Made by a program: the position numbers and the translations under genes. The notes under the pieces were generated by a model, which did not search any database, was not told where the DNA came from, and worked only from the letters and a program-made list of their open reading frames with translations. From Saccharum officinarum (Eukaryota > Streptophyta > Magnoliopsida > Poales > Poaceae), in assembly GCA_020631735.1 (NCBI GenBank), contig CM036223.1, positions 9,896,191 through 9,960,190 of the forward strand: 64,000 nucleotides of DNA, in the 5' to 3' direction. Positions 1-12,900 of the stretch are shown here, one piece after another. The first letter of the stretch is position 1. Every line of letters starts with the position of its first letter.

Positions 1-1408
1 CATTTATCAACGGAGACTTGGAGGAAAATGTTTACATGGCACAATCGAAAAGGTTTTGTCATGGAAGGAAAAGAACGAATTGGATGCCGCCTAAAGAAAT
101 CCATTTATAGATTAAAGCAAGCTTCAAGACGGTAGTACTTGAAGTTTGATCAATCAATAAAGAATTTTGGGTTTTAAAAGAGAATGTAGAGGACAATTGA
201 GTCTATGCAAAGTTTATGAATGGGAAGTTTATCTTCCTTGTCCTGTATGTAGATGATATCTTACTTGCTAGTAGTGATGTCAGTCTACTACTAGAGACAA
301 AGAAATTTGATATGAAAGATCTTGGCGAAGCCTCGTTCGTTCTAGAGATCGAGATTCACCAAGATAGAAGAAAAAGGGTATAAGGACTGTCACAAAAGGC
401 ATATATGGAAAAGATCTTAAAGAAATTCAGTATGCACAAATGTAGTCCCTCACCTGCTCCTATAGTCAAGGGCGACAGATATGGGGATTTTAAATGCCCT
501 AGGAACCAATATGAGCTCAATCGATAAAGTCAAAGTGGTTCCATATGCTTCAGCTGTCGGAAGCTTGCAACATGCTCAAGTATGTACGCGCCCTGACTTG
601 GCATTTGTTACCGGGTTTTACTTGGCAGATTCCAGAGCAATTCTGGAATAGAACACTGAAATTAGTAAAGAAAGTCTTGCATTATTTGTAAGGAACGAAA
701 GGCCTCATGATGACAAATAGAAGATCTGATTCACTCCACAAGGTGGGATATTCAGATTCTAATTATGCGAGAGTGAATGCATATCCAGACGTGGATTTTC
801 TATCATCTCGAAAAGGGGAGCTATTTCATGAAAAAGCTCAATACAAACTGTCACTACATCGTCCACAATGTATGATAGTTTGCAGCGTGTTATGAGGCAA
901 CGGGCAGGTGAACTAACTAACGAAGTTCATACCCGGTTTGAAGGTGGTTGACGACATCTATAGACCACTAAAGTAATACTGCAATTATAATCTGGCAGTA
1001 CAGGATGCTCACAACATAAGTCAAGTGGTGCTGCCAAACACATTGACATAGAGTATTATGTTGTGAAAGATAAAGTCCGGGATCAAGTCATAAGTCTTGA
1101 GCATATAAGAACAGAAAGGATGCTTGTGGATCCACTTACAAAAAGGCTTACCACCCAACATGTTCAGAGGACACGGTGTTCAGAGAACATGTAGCTAGCT
1201 TGGGTTTAAGGGAAAGCCTAAAATATTCCTGGACAAAAGAAGGCCCAAAGATAAGTATCTATTTCAGAACAGAGTAGTGAGTTGTAGCTGTTAAGTCTAT
1301 CGGCAATGGACCGTGACGATGAGACATGCTCTATGAGCTAATCTGTAATGGAATGAACAAAAGCAAATGATATGAAATTAAAAGATGGAATGAGATTAAG
1401 GGGGAGAA
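1..1408 (+). pseudogene. Degenerate Ty1/Copia pol remnant (RT and RNase H)
   Basis: Decayed 3' half of a Copia polyprotein, entering from outside the window. Reading + with frame changes gives reverse-transcriptase pieces: an N-terminal FINGDLEENVYM-like stretch (about 1-40), YRLKQA (about 105-125) and the catalytic VDDILLAS (about 248-272). A CTRPDLAFV-like block lies near 585-610. RNase H and C-terminal pieces follow (about 735-900, then DPLTKRL near 1130-1150). Several stops and frameshifts prevent any long ORF, so the copy cannot encode an active enzyme. A purine tract (AAGGGGGAGAA) at about 1397-1408 directly abuts the LTR, as expected for a polypurine primer site. The upstream part and 5' LTR are not in the window. 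Confidence 0.85.
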
Positions 1409-1838
1409 TGTTAGTTGATCTCCACCAATAGGCCCAACGGCCTATTGGGCCCTATCTCTGCTCCCTGATCGGGGGAGCCCAACCCTAACTCGGTTGGAGG
1501 GCCCCTGTCGCACGGCACACATAAAAGGAATGTGGGGGTGAGGGCTCGGACTATGAGGTTGATCGGAGCCGCCACACCCACCCAAAGAGAAACCCTAATC
1601 CGATCCTAAAGCGTGCTGCCAGCGACGGGATGAGCCCGCCACCACCACTGCTGTCGTCTATGCAGGTTCTCCGACGTCCCACTGCCTCACCACCACGACG
1701 AGCACTGGCGTCCGCGAGGTTGCATCCAGGACGGCATCGGCGTCCACGCTGCCATTGCGGTGAAGCTCCGCAAGGTCGATGAGCCTAACTACGGATCTAC
1801 GGGTTAAACACAGAGGTAACAATCCTACGAGTCTAACA
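1409..1838 (+). repeat. 3' LTR of the decayed Copia element
   Basis: The block starts TGTTAG directly after the polypurine tract and ends CTAACA at 1838, a perfect 6-bp terminal inverted repeat. Its 430 bp hold a CCAATAGGCCCAACGGCC segment near 1425. The partner LTR is outside the window, so identity cannot be compared. Confidence 0.7.
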
Positions 1839-2106
1839 GGAGGAACATGCATGCATGGATGATAGGGTACGGTGGTGTGGTGGGTGATGAACTCATCATC
1901 ATCATGGAGCTACGATACCTTTCGCCATCACTAGACTATTCTATTCGATGAGATCGATCGGCTCTGCTGGATACAGGCAAAATGCTACATAATTGCATTG
2001 GATTCATGTGTTGGATGATGGGTTGTTTGTTGGATACATCATACATGCATGTATATATATACACATATATGTATGGATGGATCATTATCATCATCGTCAT
2101 CATATA

Positions 2107-2226
<120 letters not shown>

Positions 2227-3377
2227 ATTGGTGATTTTGGTATTGAATTTTCTGTTGTGTTAGTTTCTCTTGTTTGTTTGTATCATTTCAGTTCATTGCT
2301 CCTCCTTGATTTGCGCTGATCGATGTCGGTGCAGTCTTTGTAGCCAGTACTAGCTGTCGTGTGAAAATGAGAGGGCAGCAACAGCATGCACTGCGGCAAT
2401 GCAGTGCAAGAGGTGTGCTTCTTGTTGTTTTCATGGGCATCTGGGCATGCATGTGTATCCTCCTTCCTCATTGGTTTGATGCATGCACCATATCCATAAA
2501 GAGGCTTTGTTTGTGGGGCGCATATATACATACAATCATCATTCAACATGAAGCTTTAGAGATATAGAGATGTGCAATTTATCATATCTCAACACTCTAC
2601 TTATGCAAGTGTTATGCCATAATCTCAGAGGGAAAACACTCACTAGGATAGGATAGGAGTACCTTGTAGTAACAATTTGGAGCTTGACAATTGCTGGTTG
2701 GGTTAGGGCCTGATTATTGTTGTTGTTGTTGTTGTTGTTTTTGGGTGACTTAGGGCCTGATTGGTTTGAGCCCAAGGCAAAACTGCCCGATCCAGACATG
2801 AATCCGAGGTGTCCAAATTTTGAGACCTGGGACTGAGATTGCTGACTGTAATATTTTGTTAGTAATTGTATAAGCGATGGACTCACCTCTCCTGATGCTG
2901 CTTGTTTATTTAAGTCCCCCAAACCAGCTCTAGTGGTCAACAAGTCTCCACATCCTCTCCTTCCTCCATATACGAAGGGGATTGATCCCAAGATGTGGTG
3001 AGTGGTGACAGGGCATTGGAGGGTGGCCCTGCACTGTAGTCTGTAACAGAGATCCAATTTCTATGTGCACAATTCCTAACCCAACCAGCTGGGTTGCAGA
3101 GCCTCAGGTTTCAAGTACACAGATTCAGATGTACCACTGAAAAGAAGTGCACAAAGGCATAAATAAAACTGGGGCAGCCAGGCATATGCATGTGGGAGAT
3201 CTGGAGCATGCATGTGTTGCACAAATGCTTGTTTATCATCCACTGTCCACTCCAGAGTCCAGATCTGCTACCTCATCACTGGGAGTGCATGGAGACTTCC
3301 TCCGCAGATTCAGCAGCCTCCACGGCGCACTTGCAATTAACAAATATATACATCTATCTTTCCCATGGTTCCACCAA

Positions 3378-3378
<1 letters not shown>

Positions 3379-3469
<91 letters not shown>
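3379..3469. repeat. (TA)n microsatellite
   Basis: About 45 uninterrupted TA units, 430 bp beyond the WNK stop codon. Confidence 0.98.
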
Positions 3470-3471
<2 letters not shown>

Positions 3472-3900
3472 CACTTTAAGTTTGTCATTGCAAGTTTGGA
3501 ACAGCTCAAACACTGAAGTATATCCTTGGCAAGTCAAAGTACAAAAGAAACAAAAAAGAAAAAGAAAAATAAAGGGAGGCACTCCTTATGAACCATTAAT
3601 TCAGGCACACAGCGGCATAGTGGTATCTGCAGATTTCATTTGGTGAGCAGAAACTTCATCTTGCCGTCAAAAACCTCCACTGTTTGATTACTATTTAGTG
3701 CTTGGTCAGTGAATTCAAAGACCTCCAGACAAGCACTTCCAGCTTCTCCATTATATCAAAAAGAACAATGAAAAAGGCTTCAGACTAACTTTTGCACAAC
3801 AGAGATCCCCTTTTGCACAACAACGGCTGTAAACAACTCCTTGGTGTGAGTATGTATAAATCTAACAACACACAGAGAAGATGCACAGGAAACAGTTTAG

Positions 3901-6900
3901 CTAATGTTTGTTGGCTCTGTTTTTCTGTTCCATCTTCAAGCGGCATCGAGTTAAGGTCTCTTCCCGATCTTCTGCAGGTACAATTTTCAACATGTCCTCT
4001 ATGTCTGCCTTATGCTTCCTTTGCAGCGCACTAAGCTCCTCTTGCTGCTGAGCCAACAGGTTTATTAACCTCTCAGTGACATCTGCTACCAGATACCAAT
4101 CAGAATTGTGCTCCCGCTCATCATCTAAAGAGCGAGGGCTGCTACCAACAGAAGCTTCCCTAGACATGCTGTCGACCACAGATGAGTTCGACAAGTCCAC
4201 AGATGATGATATTCGTTCAAACATGCCTTCAACAGGATGGATGGAAGAGCTGAAGGATTGATCATCCTTGTCTCTTGCACAGCTCACAATGTCATCTTTT
4301 TTGTTCCTCTTTGGTATTCCATTGGCAATACTATCACCAATTTCAGGTTCCACCACCAATTGAGATATTTCACCCTCTCTCCTGGGTGAGTCCGACCAGT
4401 ACTTTCGTCCAGAAGGAAGCTGTTCTTGAACAAAGCCGTTATGTGAGGTATCAACCTCATTCCGGAATTCAGAAGTTCCCTCGTCACCTTCTGAACTATG
4501 GGTCTCAGAATGAGCAGCTTCATCCCCTTGGTTGTCAATTGATTCCTCTGCTGCCCAATCAGGAATATGCGAACGTATTTCAGCATCTATCATTTCTGCA
4601 ATCGCCGTTACATCTTGATCTGTGAGATCCAGCTGCACAACCATCTCAGTGGCAACACTGATTGAAGTGTCTGCTTCAATATCAAAGGGGAAGTGGATGT
4701 TTTGGACATGACCTTGTGCATTGGGACAAAGAAATGGATAGATGATAAGTGTCAGATTAACAATACAATGATAATTCAATGAGATTTGAATATTTGATCA
4801 GAAAAACCTGTTGAATCAGCAATGCGCAGCTTCAAAAATATTGTATTCAAATCCTTCTGTTGGCTCTCGACTGTGATACTTCGACCAATTGCAGCATGTG
4901 GATCCACAGTGTCATGTACATAGTTATCAGAAGGATGTGAATCTGACATGCTACCTGCATTTCACAATAAGGTTGACATATCAAAAGGAGAGAAGCCTCG
5001 TACCGGTGAATCATTAAATCGGTGCCACGTTCATTACACCTTTTCACGACTATACCTGAGTGATCATGGCGGCCCACACATGATGCTACTCTGTCATATC
5101 TGAAACTCGAGCTTGGTTTTGGACTACCAGTATCTGCCATGTTTATTCTAAAGTACAGTTATGTGGGAACAAGAAAGTTTACTGCAGTCTGCATCTGTAA
5201 CATGAGATATATCCAATTCAGTCACGTACCTGACGTATTAATATTTGGATGCAGTGGATAGAATATTTTTTCATCACTAACATCTAGGAGAAAAGGATCC
5301 ATTAAGAGTTCTTTTGCCGAAAGTCTTTCAGTGGCTTTAGCAATGCATTTCTCTATAAATAACTTTACTTCAGGATCATCAATCTTAGCCAGTGAACCTG
5401 GCTTTTCACCCTGTCATATATACCACAAATAAACAGATTATGAAACTGAAAAATGTCATTTCATTGTACTATGAACATCGATTCAAGGAAGAATACATTT
5501 CCTAGGACACGCAGAGCATGAATAATATAAATCCATTTTTTGAGTAGACTATGTAGCAAATCTAGTATGTGCATCCTCTGCAGGTGTGTTCAATCCAATC
5601 AAGAAAAACAAGGCTGTCAAAGAAAAGATATTCCTCCAAAACATTACCAATGAACAGACTAGTATGTGATTTGCATTAAAGAAAAGTCATGAACTCTTTG
5701 AGAATGATAAATCCACCAGTATGCCACTGTAGGCAGTTTGATACCAGGTTGAGCAAATAATGCAACATACTAGTACTCCCTCTGTCCCGCTTTAGTGGAC
5801 GTTTTAGCTGGTTGGCAGGTGCACGTACGATGCCAGTAACCCGGACACTGTGTGCGTCCAGATGCACGTACAGGCGCGTTAATGTGGACGATTCAACGAG
5901 CTGCTAGGACGTCTAGTATTCTGGGACGGAGGGAGTAGAATAAAAGACAACCACAGAGCTAGATGTCGCACTTGTTGTAGCTAGCCACTAGTCCACTACC
6001 CCTCGATCCATTATGTCAGTGCAAATGATAGTGGTTACTTATGTAATTTATATGAACAAAAATACTAAAGCACAGGCATATAGTATAAGACAAGACAACC
6101 ATAGGGATACATGTGACACTGTCTATGGCTTAGGCCTTATCCATCAATACATTATGACACTTCAAATAAATCAAGCTAGCAGTTACTTATGTAATTTCTA
6201 GGCACAGCCATGCTTCCAGTACAATACTCACTGATGAATAGCCCTGTTTGCTCGTTTATAACCATAAAAAGATACCTTTCACTGAAGCCTACAAGATTTT
6301 TCCATGTGGAGAACATTAAAACTGATCTTCACATAGATGTATTTACTCAACTAGAGCTACATTAGCAGAGTCGGATAGCATGCACACTTTTTAAAACTTT
6401 TATTCAGATCCTATACTTTAAATTATTTCAGTTGAAACCATTTGCAGTTGCAGAATCAGTAGTCTCACAGATTTCATTAGAAAAAGGTGGCTATTTGTTT
6501 AAAATATATGGCTCTTAACTAACCCTAAAGATAAAAAGTCACACATTATGTCGGAAAATAATGTTCGAAGATCGCCCTAACTAAAATGCATAATTCTGGC
6601 TTCATGTTTAGCCAAGATACATATGCCATTTTCATTCTGAAAGAAATAGCTAAAAGTAATTGGAAGGATAAGTAAACTAACATCAGATACTTTTTTGTAT
6701 ATCTGTGCTGCATTTGAACATTCGCAATATGGATACTCAAATGTAACAAGCTCCAGTAAACACATCCCAAAAGCATAGATGTCTACAAGCTCATTATATT
6801 CCTCGTCATAGAGTTCCGGTGCCATGAATTCCGGTGTACCTAAGAAGAAGCAGAGGTTACACGAGAAATTATAAAATTTCTAATGAACAATAATCTGCTA

Positions 6901-9900
6901 GACAATGATGATTTCTTAATTTGGGCTAATCCTAGAAGGGTAGCTATATAGGTAACCATACATGGGCATCATGGGCCTAGCCTCATGGGCCTAATACACA
7001 TATATTCCAACACCCCCGCAGTCTGAACTACCGGCGCAGCGGAGTTCCAGGCTGAACAAGAAGAAGAAAGAACACACACATCTCCCCCCCACAGACGCAA
7101 CTAGCCACTGGTGATGTTGAGGCTGGAGCGGAACTCGGTGAAGGTCGAGGACGGGAGGCCTTTGGTGAAGATGTCCGCGAACTGGGAGGTGGTCGGGACA
7201 TGAATGACCCGCACCTCACCCGTTGCCACCCGATCACAGACAAAGTGTAGGTCGATCTCCACGTGCTTCGTCCGCTGGTGCTGGATGGGATTGGTGGAGA
7301 GCTAGACCGCACTGACATTGTCGCAGTAGATCAGTGAGCTCCGGGAAGGCGGAGTGTGCAGCTCAGCCAGAAGCTGCCGGAGCCAGGAGGCCTCCGCCAC
7401 GCCGTTAGCGACAGCGCGGTACTCCGCCTCGGCACTGGACCGGGAGACCACAGGCTGACGCTTAGACGACCAGGACACCAGGTTGCCGCCCAAGAAGACA
7501 GCGTAGCCGGAGGTGGAGCGCCGAGTGTCCGGACACCCTGCCCAGTCAGCGTCAGTGTAGACGACAAGGTCGGCGGAGGAGGACCGGTGAAGTAGGAGGC
7601 CGTAGTCGATCGTGCCCCGGAGATAGCGGAGGAGGCGCTTGAGTGCCGTGAGGTAGGGCTCCCGGGGATCATGCATGTGAAGACAGATCTGCTGAACTGC
7701 ATAGGTGATGTCCGGCTGGGTGAAGGTGAGGTACTGAAGGGCACCAGTAAGACTCATGTATGCAGTGGGATCAGACACTGGGGGGCCCTCAGCCTCTGAC
7801 AGCTTGCCCTGAGTATCAACCGGAGTGGAGCAGGGGTTGCAGTCAGTCATCCCAGCTCGCTCCAGGATATCCCGAGTATACTGTCGCTGGTGAAGAAGTA
7901 ACCCGGCAGGACGAGGCTCAACAGTGACCCCGAGGAAATGGTGGAGCACACCCAGATCCTTCATAGCAAACTTCTGCTGAAGAGCGGCAATGATCCGGCG
8001 GAGAAAGAGCTCACTGGAGGCTGTGAGGACAATGTCATCAACATAGAGCAGCAAGTATGCAGTATCAGCTCCATGGTGATAGATAAACATAGATGTATCT
8101 GACTTGGCCTCCACAAACCCCAGAGTCAGCAGGAAAGCAGCAAACCGATGGTTCCACGCCCGGGGTGCCTGCTTAAGGCCGTAGAGAGACCTGTTTAGTC
8201 GGCAGACCATGTCAGGACGGGAGGAATCAACAAACCCCGCCGGCTGACTGCAATACACTGTCTCGGTGAGAAGGCCGTGCAGAAAGGCATTTTTGACGTC
8301 CAGCTGATGGACGGGCCAGGACCGAGCAAGCGCCAACGAGAGCACGGTGCGGACGATGGCAGGCTTGACCACCGGGCTGAAAATCTCATCATAGTCGACC
8401 CCAGGGCGCTGAGTGAAACCCCGGAGAACCCAGCGAGCCTTGTAGCGCTCGAGAGTGTCATCAGCCCGACGCTTGTGGGTCCAGATCCACTTGCCGGTGA
8501 CGACGTTGGAGCCCGGTGGCCGGGGCACCAACTCCCACGTCTGGTTGGCGAGGAGTGCGGCGTACTCCTCTTCCATCGCGCGACGCCAGTGAGGATCCAA
8601 CAGGGCATCACGGACGAAAGAGGGTACCGGGGATACCGGCGCGTCTCCGGTAGACACGGCAAGGGCCCGTGGTGGCAGAGTGCCCGCCGCGTGTCGTGTC
8701 ACCATCGGGTGAACATGCCGCGGGTGTCGGTGAAGAAGCGGCGGGTGGTAGACTGGCGGTGCGTGACGTGCCGGCGGGGACTGAGGCGGTGGTGTTGGTG
8801 TCCCCGGCGGAGAAGGCACCGTGAGTGGCGGAGGCCGCGGCCTGCGCTGGTACACCCGGACCGGTGCTGCGTACCGCGAAGGAGGTGTCGGGGCAGCACC
8901 GGGCGACGGCGACCGGCACGGCCCCCCCGAGGCCTTATCGGGAAGCGAGGGTCCCGGATCGGCGCCAGACGGAGAGGTTGGGGCCGCGCCAGAGGACGAC
9001 GGGCCCGGACCCGCCGGGGAGCCGGGACAGGAGCCCGGCAAGGAGCGCGGCGAGGCAATACCTGCAGGAGACCACAGAAAAGGTGGCTGGTCCGCCGTGT
9101 CAGCGGGAAAGAGGGAGGGGGGATCAGGAACTGGAGTGTTGGTGGGAGTAGTGGAGAAGGGAAAGACGGACTCATCGAACACCACATGGCGAGAGATGAG
9201 TACCCGCCGGGAGGTAAGATCAAAACACCGGTACCCCTTGTGATCCGGGGAGTACCCGAGGAAGACACAGAGAGTGGATCGGGGGTCCAGTTTGTGAGAA
9301 GAAGTGGCAGTAGTGTTGGGGTAACACGCACACCCAAAAACGCGAAGATGATCGTACCGAGGAGGGGTACCGAACAGAGCGTGGTGTGGTGTAGGAGCAG
9401 GACAGGCAGCGGAAGGAAGACGGTTGAGAAGGTAGGTGGAGGTGTGCAAGCCCTCAGCCCAGAAGCGAGCAGGAAGAGAGGCCTGAAACAAAAGGGTGCG
9501 CACGGTGTCGTTAGTGGTGCGAATCATGCGCTCCGCTTTCCCATTCTGTGAGGAGGTATATGGGCAAGACATGCGCAACTGAACACCGTGAGAGAGGAAG
9601 AAAGCCCGGGAGGTGGAGTTATCAAACTCACGACCATTGTCACACTGGACAGCCTTGATGGTAAGGCCGAACTGTGTGGACACCCAAGAGAAGAAGTGAA
9701 GGAGCGTGGAAAACGTATCGGACTTTGCACGCAAGGGAAAAGTCCACGAATAATGCGAAAAATCATCGACAACCACAAGATAGTACTTATAGCCAGAAAT
9801 ACTGATGACAGAAGATGTCCATAAGTCGCAATGTACAAGATCAAAAATGCGGGCCGCATGTGAAGAAGAACTATGAAAAGGAAGACGAACATGTCGGCCC

Positions 9901-12900
9901 AATTGGCACGCATGACACAAATGTTCAGCATTAGCCCGAATACACGGAATGTCGGAGCTACGACTGAGCTGCGTCAGGGCATCACGTCCAGGATGGCCGA
10001 GGCGCCGGTGCCAAGTAGTAGAGGAGGTAGAGGCAGCGAAGGCAGCTGACAAAACGGACGGCGAAGAAGAAGTAGCCGCCGGGAAGCGAAGAGTGTAAAG
10101 GGGCCCGGTGCTGTCACATCGAATCAGAGGACGCCGGGAAGCCAAATCCTTTACAGTAAGACCAGAAGAGTCAAATTCCACAGAACAAGAATTGTCAGCT
10201 GTAAAACGACAAATGGAGAGAAGGTTATGAACCATAAAAGGAGCAACAAGAACGTCAGGAAGGCGAAAGGAGCCATGAGCACCGGCGGTACCCACAGACG
10301 TGACAGGAAGACACGAACCATTTGCGACCATAATGGACGAAGGGAGAGAAGAAGAGGGAGAGTGGACAGACGAAAGTATACCAGGGTCAGGGGTGGTGTG
10401 GTAGGTGGCACCCGAGTCGGCGATCCACTCCGGTCCGACAGGAGGTGTCGGGCTCATAGTGCTGAATGAGCGAGCCAAAGTCGCCTGGTCCCAACCGGCA
10501 ACCCCAGGAGGGGTGCCGGAGGGTCCAGCCCACGGAGGCGTAGTGGAGACGCCAAGAGGTGGTGCGCCAGCGAACATGGCCTGCGGCGGGCGAGGCTCAC
10601 CACCGGGAGCGTGGTAGGGCCACATGGAGATGCGCCCTGACCACGGGTTGTGAAACGAAGGCCATGGTGTCCCCCCCTGCGGTCCAACCGGTGCATGCCC
10701 ACCAGCCGGAGTCTGGGTGACACCACCGCGGCCGCCCCCGCGACCTCCAGCTCGACGACGGCGACCACCACGACCCCCGCCCCCACCCCCGCTCGGCCCA
10801 GAGGGAGGGGGACCCAGGAGAGACGATGGCGGTGTAGCAGACGAGCGCGGAGTGGACGGACGCGGCGAAGTAGCAGCTAAGGCCGTCGAAGTAGACGAGG
10901 ACCCCGGAGAGGTGGTGGACCCGGCTGGAGACCCTGAGTGAGCTCTTCCAGGACCAGGTCATCACGGACCTGCAGGAAGGTGGGGAAGGGTCGCTGACGG
11001 GTGATCCACATCCTGAGATGGGCGTAGCGGTCGCTGAGCCCACGGAGGACGTTGAGGACCAAGATGTGATCCTCCACGGGCCAGCCGAGGTCGCCAAGGG
11101 AGTCCGCCATGCTCTTCATCTGACGACAGAACTCGCCAACGGAGAGGTCCCCCTGGACGGAGGTGCGGAAGCTGGCATCGAGACGCAGAGCCCGGGCCTC
11201 AGCATTGCCCAGGAACTGCCCCTCAAGGGCAAGCCATGCCCGGCGCGCGTCAGGAGAGTTGCGGACGAGGTCATGGAGGTCCAGGGAGATCGTCCCCAGG
11301 ATCCAGGAGAGGACGATGTTGTCGAGACGGAACCACGACGGCGACTGGACGGCAGCCAAGGCGTCAACAAGTACGTGGTCGTCGAGGGCGTAGCGGCGGA
11401 GAGTGAGAAACACCAGATCCCGCCAGCGGGCGTAGGAGGGCGACTCTGGCTCGAGGACGACCGGAACAAGGGGGCGAATGTTCTGGACCCCCCCGGCCTG
11501 GTAGTGTAGCTGGGTCACGAGCGGGTCGGCCGGTCGTGCCAGAGAACGGCGTTGTTGGGCACGCGGCGGCCCGACGAGGCGGAGGAAGTGGCGGCAGCGT
11601 CCTGGGAAGCGGAAGAGGCGAGGAGTTGCTCCGCCTCGGCGATCTGGCGGGCCAGGGCGTCGGCCGCGTTGCGCTCACGCTCCCACACGAGGGCAGCCGC
11701 GCGCACACGAGCCTGCCCCTCCGCAGCGGCAGCCCGGGCAGCGAGAAGGGCCGCGGCGAGGGCGGAGTCCGGGCCCGTACTGCTGAGGCTCACCACCGGT
11801 CCAGTGAGGCCGCCGGCTTCGGTATGCAGGAGACCTCAAAGCGGTGGCTGGAGAACGGTAGCGGCAGCGGACACGCCGTCGTGAAGCTGAGGCAGGTCCC
11901 CAGGCAGTGGCACCCGGAGGCCAGCAGTGGCGCCAGCAGTCAGGTGATGCGGCGGCTGCAGGGGTTCTAGCGCTGCTGGATAGCCGCTGTACCCGCCGCC
12001 TGCTCCCCCTCCGTGCCAAGGCTAGGAGCGGCGGCCAAGGCACGGGCGGGTCCAAGAGGGAGGGCTGCTGCGCCACCTGGAGAAGTCGTGGCGGCCCATG
12101 GGGATGCGGCGGCGCCAGGAGGAGGAGGGGCGCCGGCCATGGCGCCGGCGGCAGGCGCCCACCGGCAGCGGCGGCGGCTGCTGGGAGGAGAGGATAAACC
12201 TAACCCTAGGCTGCTGATACCATGCTAGACAGTGATGATTTCTTAATTTGGGCTAACCCTAGAAGGGTAGCTAATAGGTAACCATACATGGGCCTCATGG
12301 GCCTAGCCTCATGAGCCTAATACACATATATTCCAACATAATCAAATGAATTGCTTACCAATAATACTATGAGCTGAACGTGCATTATCCAGGATAGTTG
12401 CTAAACCAAGGTCTCCAATCTTTACCTCACCCTGGTTTCCGTTCACAAATATATTATCGCATTTTAAGTCTCTATGGATTACAGGTGGATCGTGGCTGTG
12501 CAGGTAGACAAGACCACTCAAGATTTGCCTTGACCATTTCTTTAAAGCTCTGATGTCTACCTTCTTGTGCTTAATCCGGTACCTAAACAAAAAAGGAAGA
12601 GGTCAGTACAAGGTTCAGCAAGAGAAAGGTCATGTATTTTCAAAGATCTAAAATGCATGTAGCTTGTAAATTTTGTTCATATCAATGTTGTGTCCTCTTA
12701 GTATTATGACTGGGTGATAACAACAATGTTAACCCAAATGGTTTCAGTTACATAAGGGTGTGTTTGGTTTGTGGAGTCACCCATGCATCATGAGTTCATC
12801 CCATGAATTTTGGTGGAACCAACTCATTCCTCATGCATATACTAATTATTAGCTTGTGAGGAATGAGGTGGTGATGGATCAACTCATTCCATTCTACAAA

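Larger units (their letters stand above)
6896..12338 (-). mobile_element. Full-length Ty1/Copia element in WNK intron 4
   Basis: A 5443-bp element in the same orientation as the gene. LTRs are very short: 12223-12338 (5' LTR) and 6896-7012 (3' LTR). They start TGTTGG and end in CA on the minus strand. A perfect 5-bp target duplication TAATC flanks it (6891-6895, 12339-12343). Next to the 5' LTR is TGGTATCAGCAG, matching the initiator-Met tRNA 3' end used by Copia primers; a G-rich tract abuts the 3' LTR. Order is gag, protease, integrase, RT, RNase H, which defines Copia. The LTRs differ at about five places in 117 bp, so the insertion is not brand new. The lineage (Ale/Retrofit-like on size) is a guess. 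Confidence 0.95.

Noticed and set aside
707..895. 62-codon ORF as an independent small gene
   Set aside because: It is part of the decayed Copia RNase H region.
8277..9551. 424-codon plus-strand ORF
   Set aside because: Antisense shadow of the GC-rich Copia pol region with no family motif.
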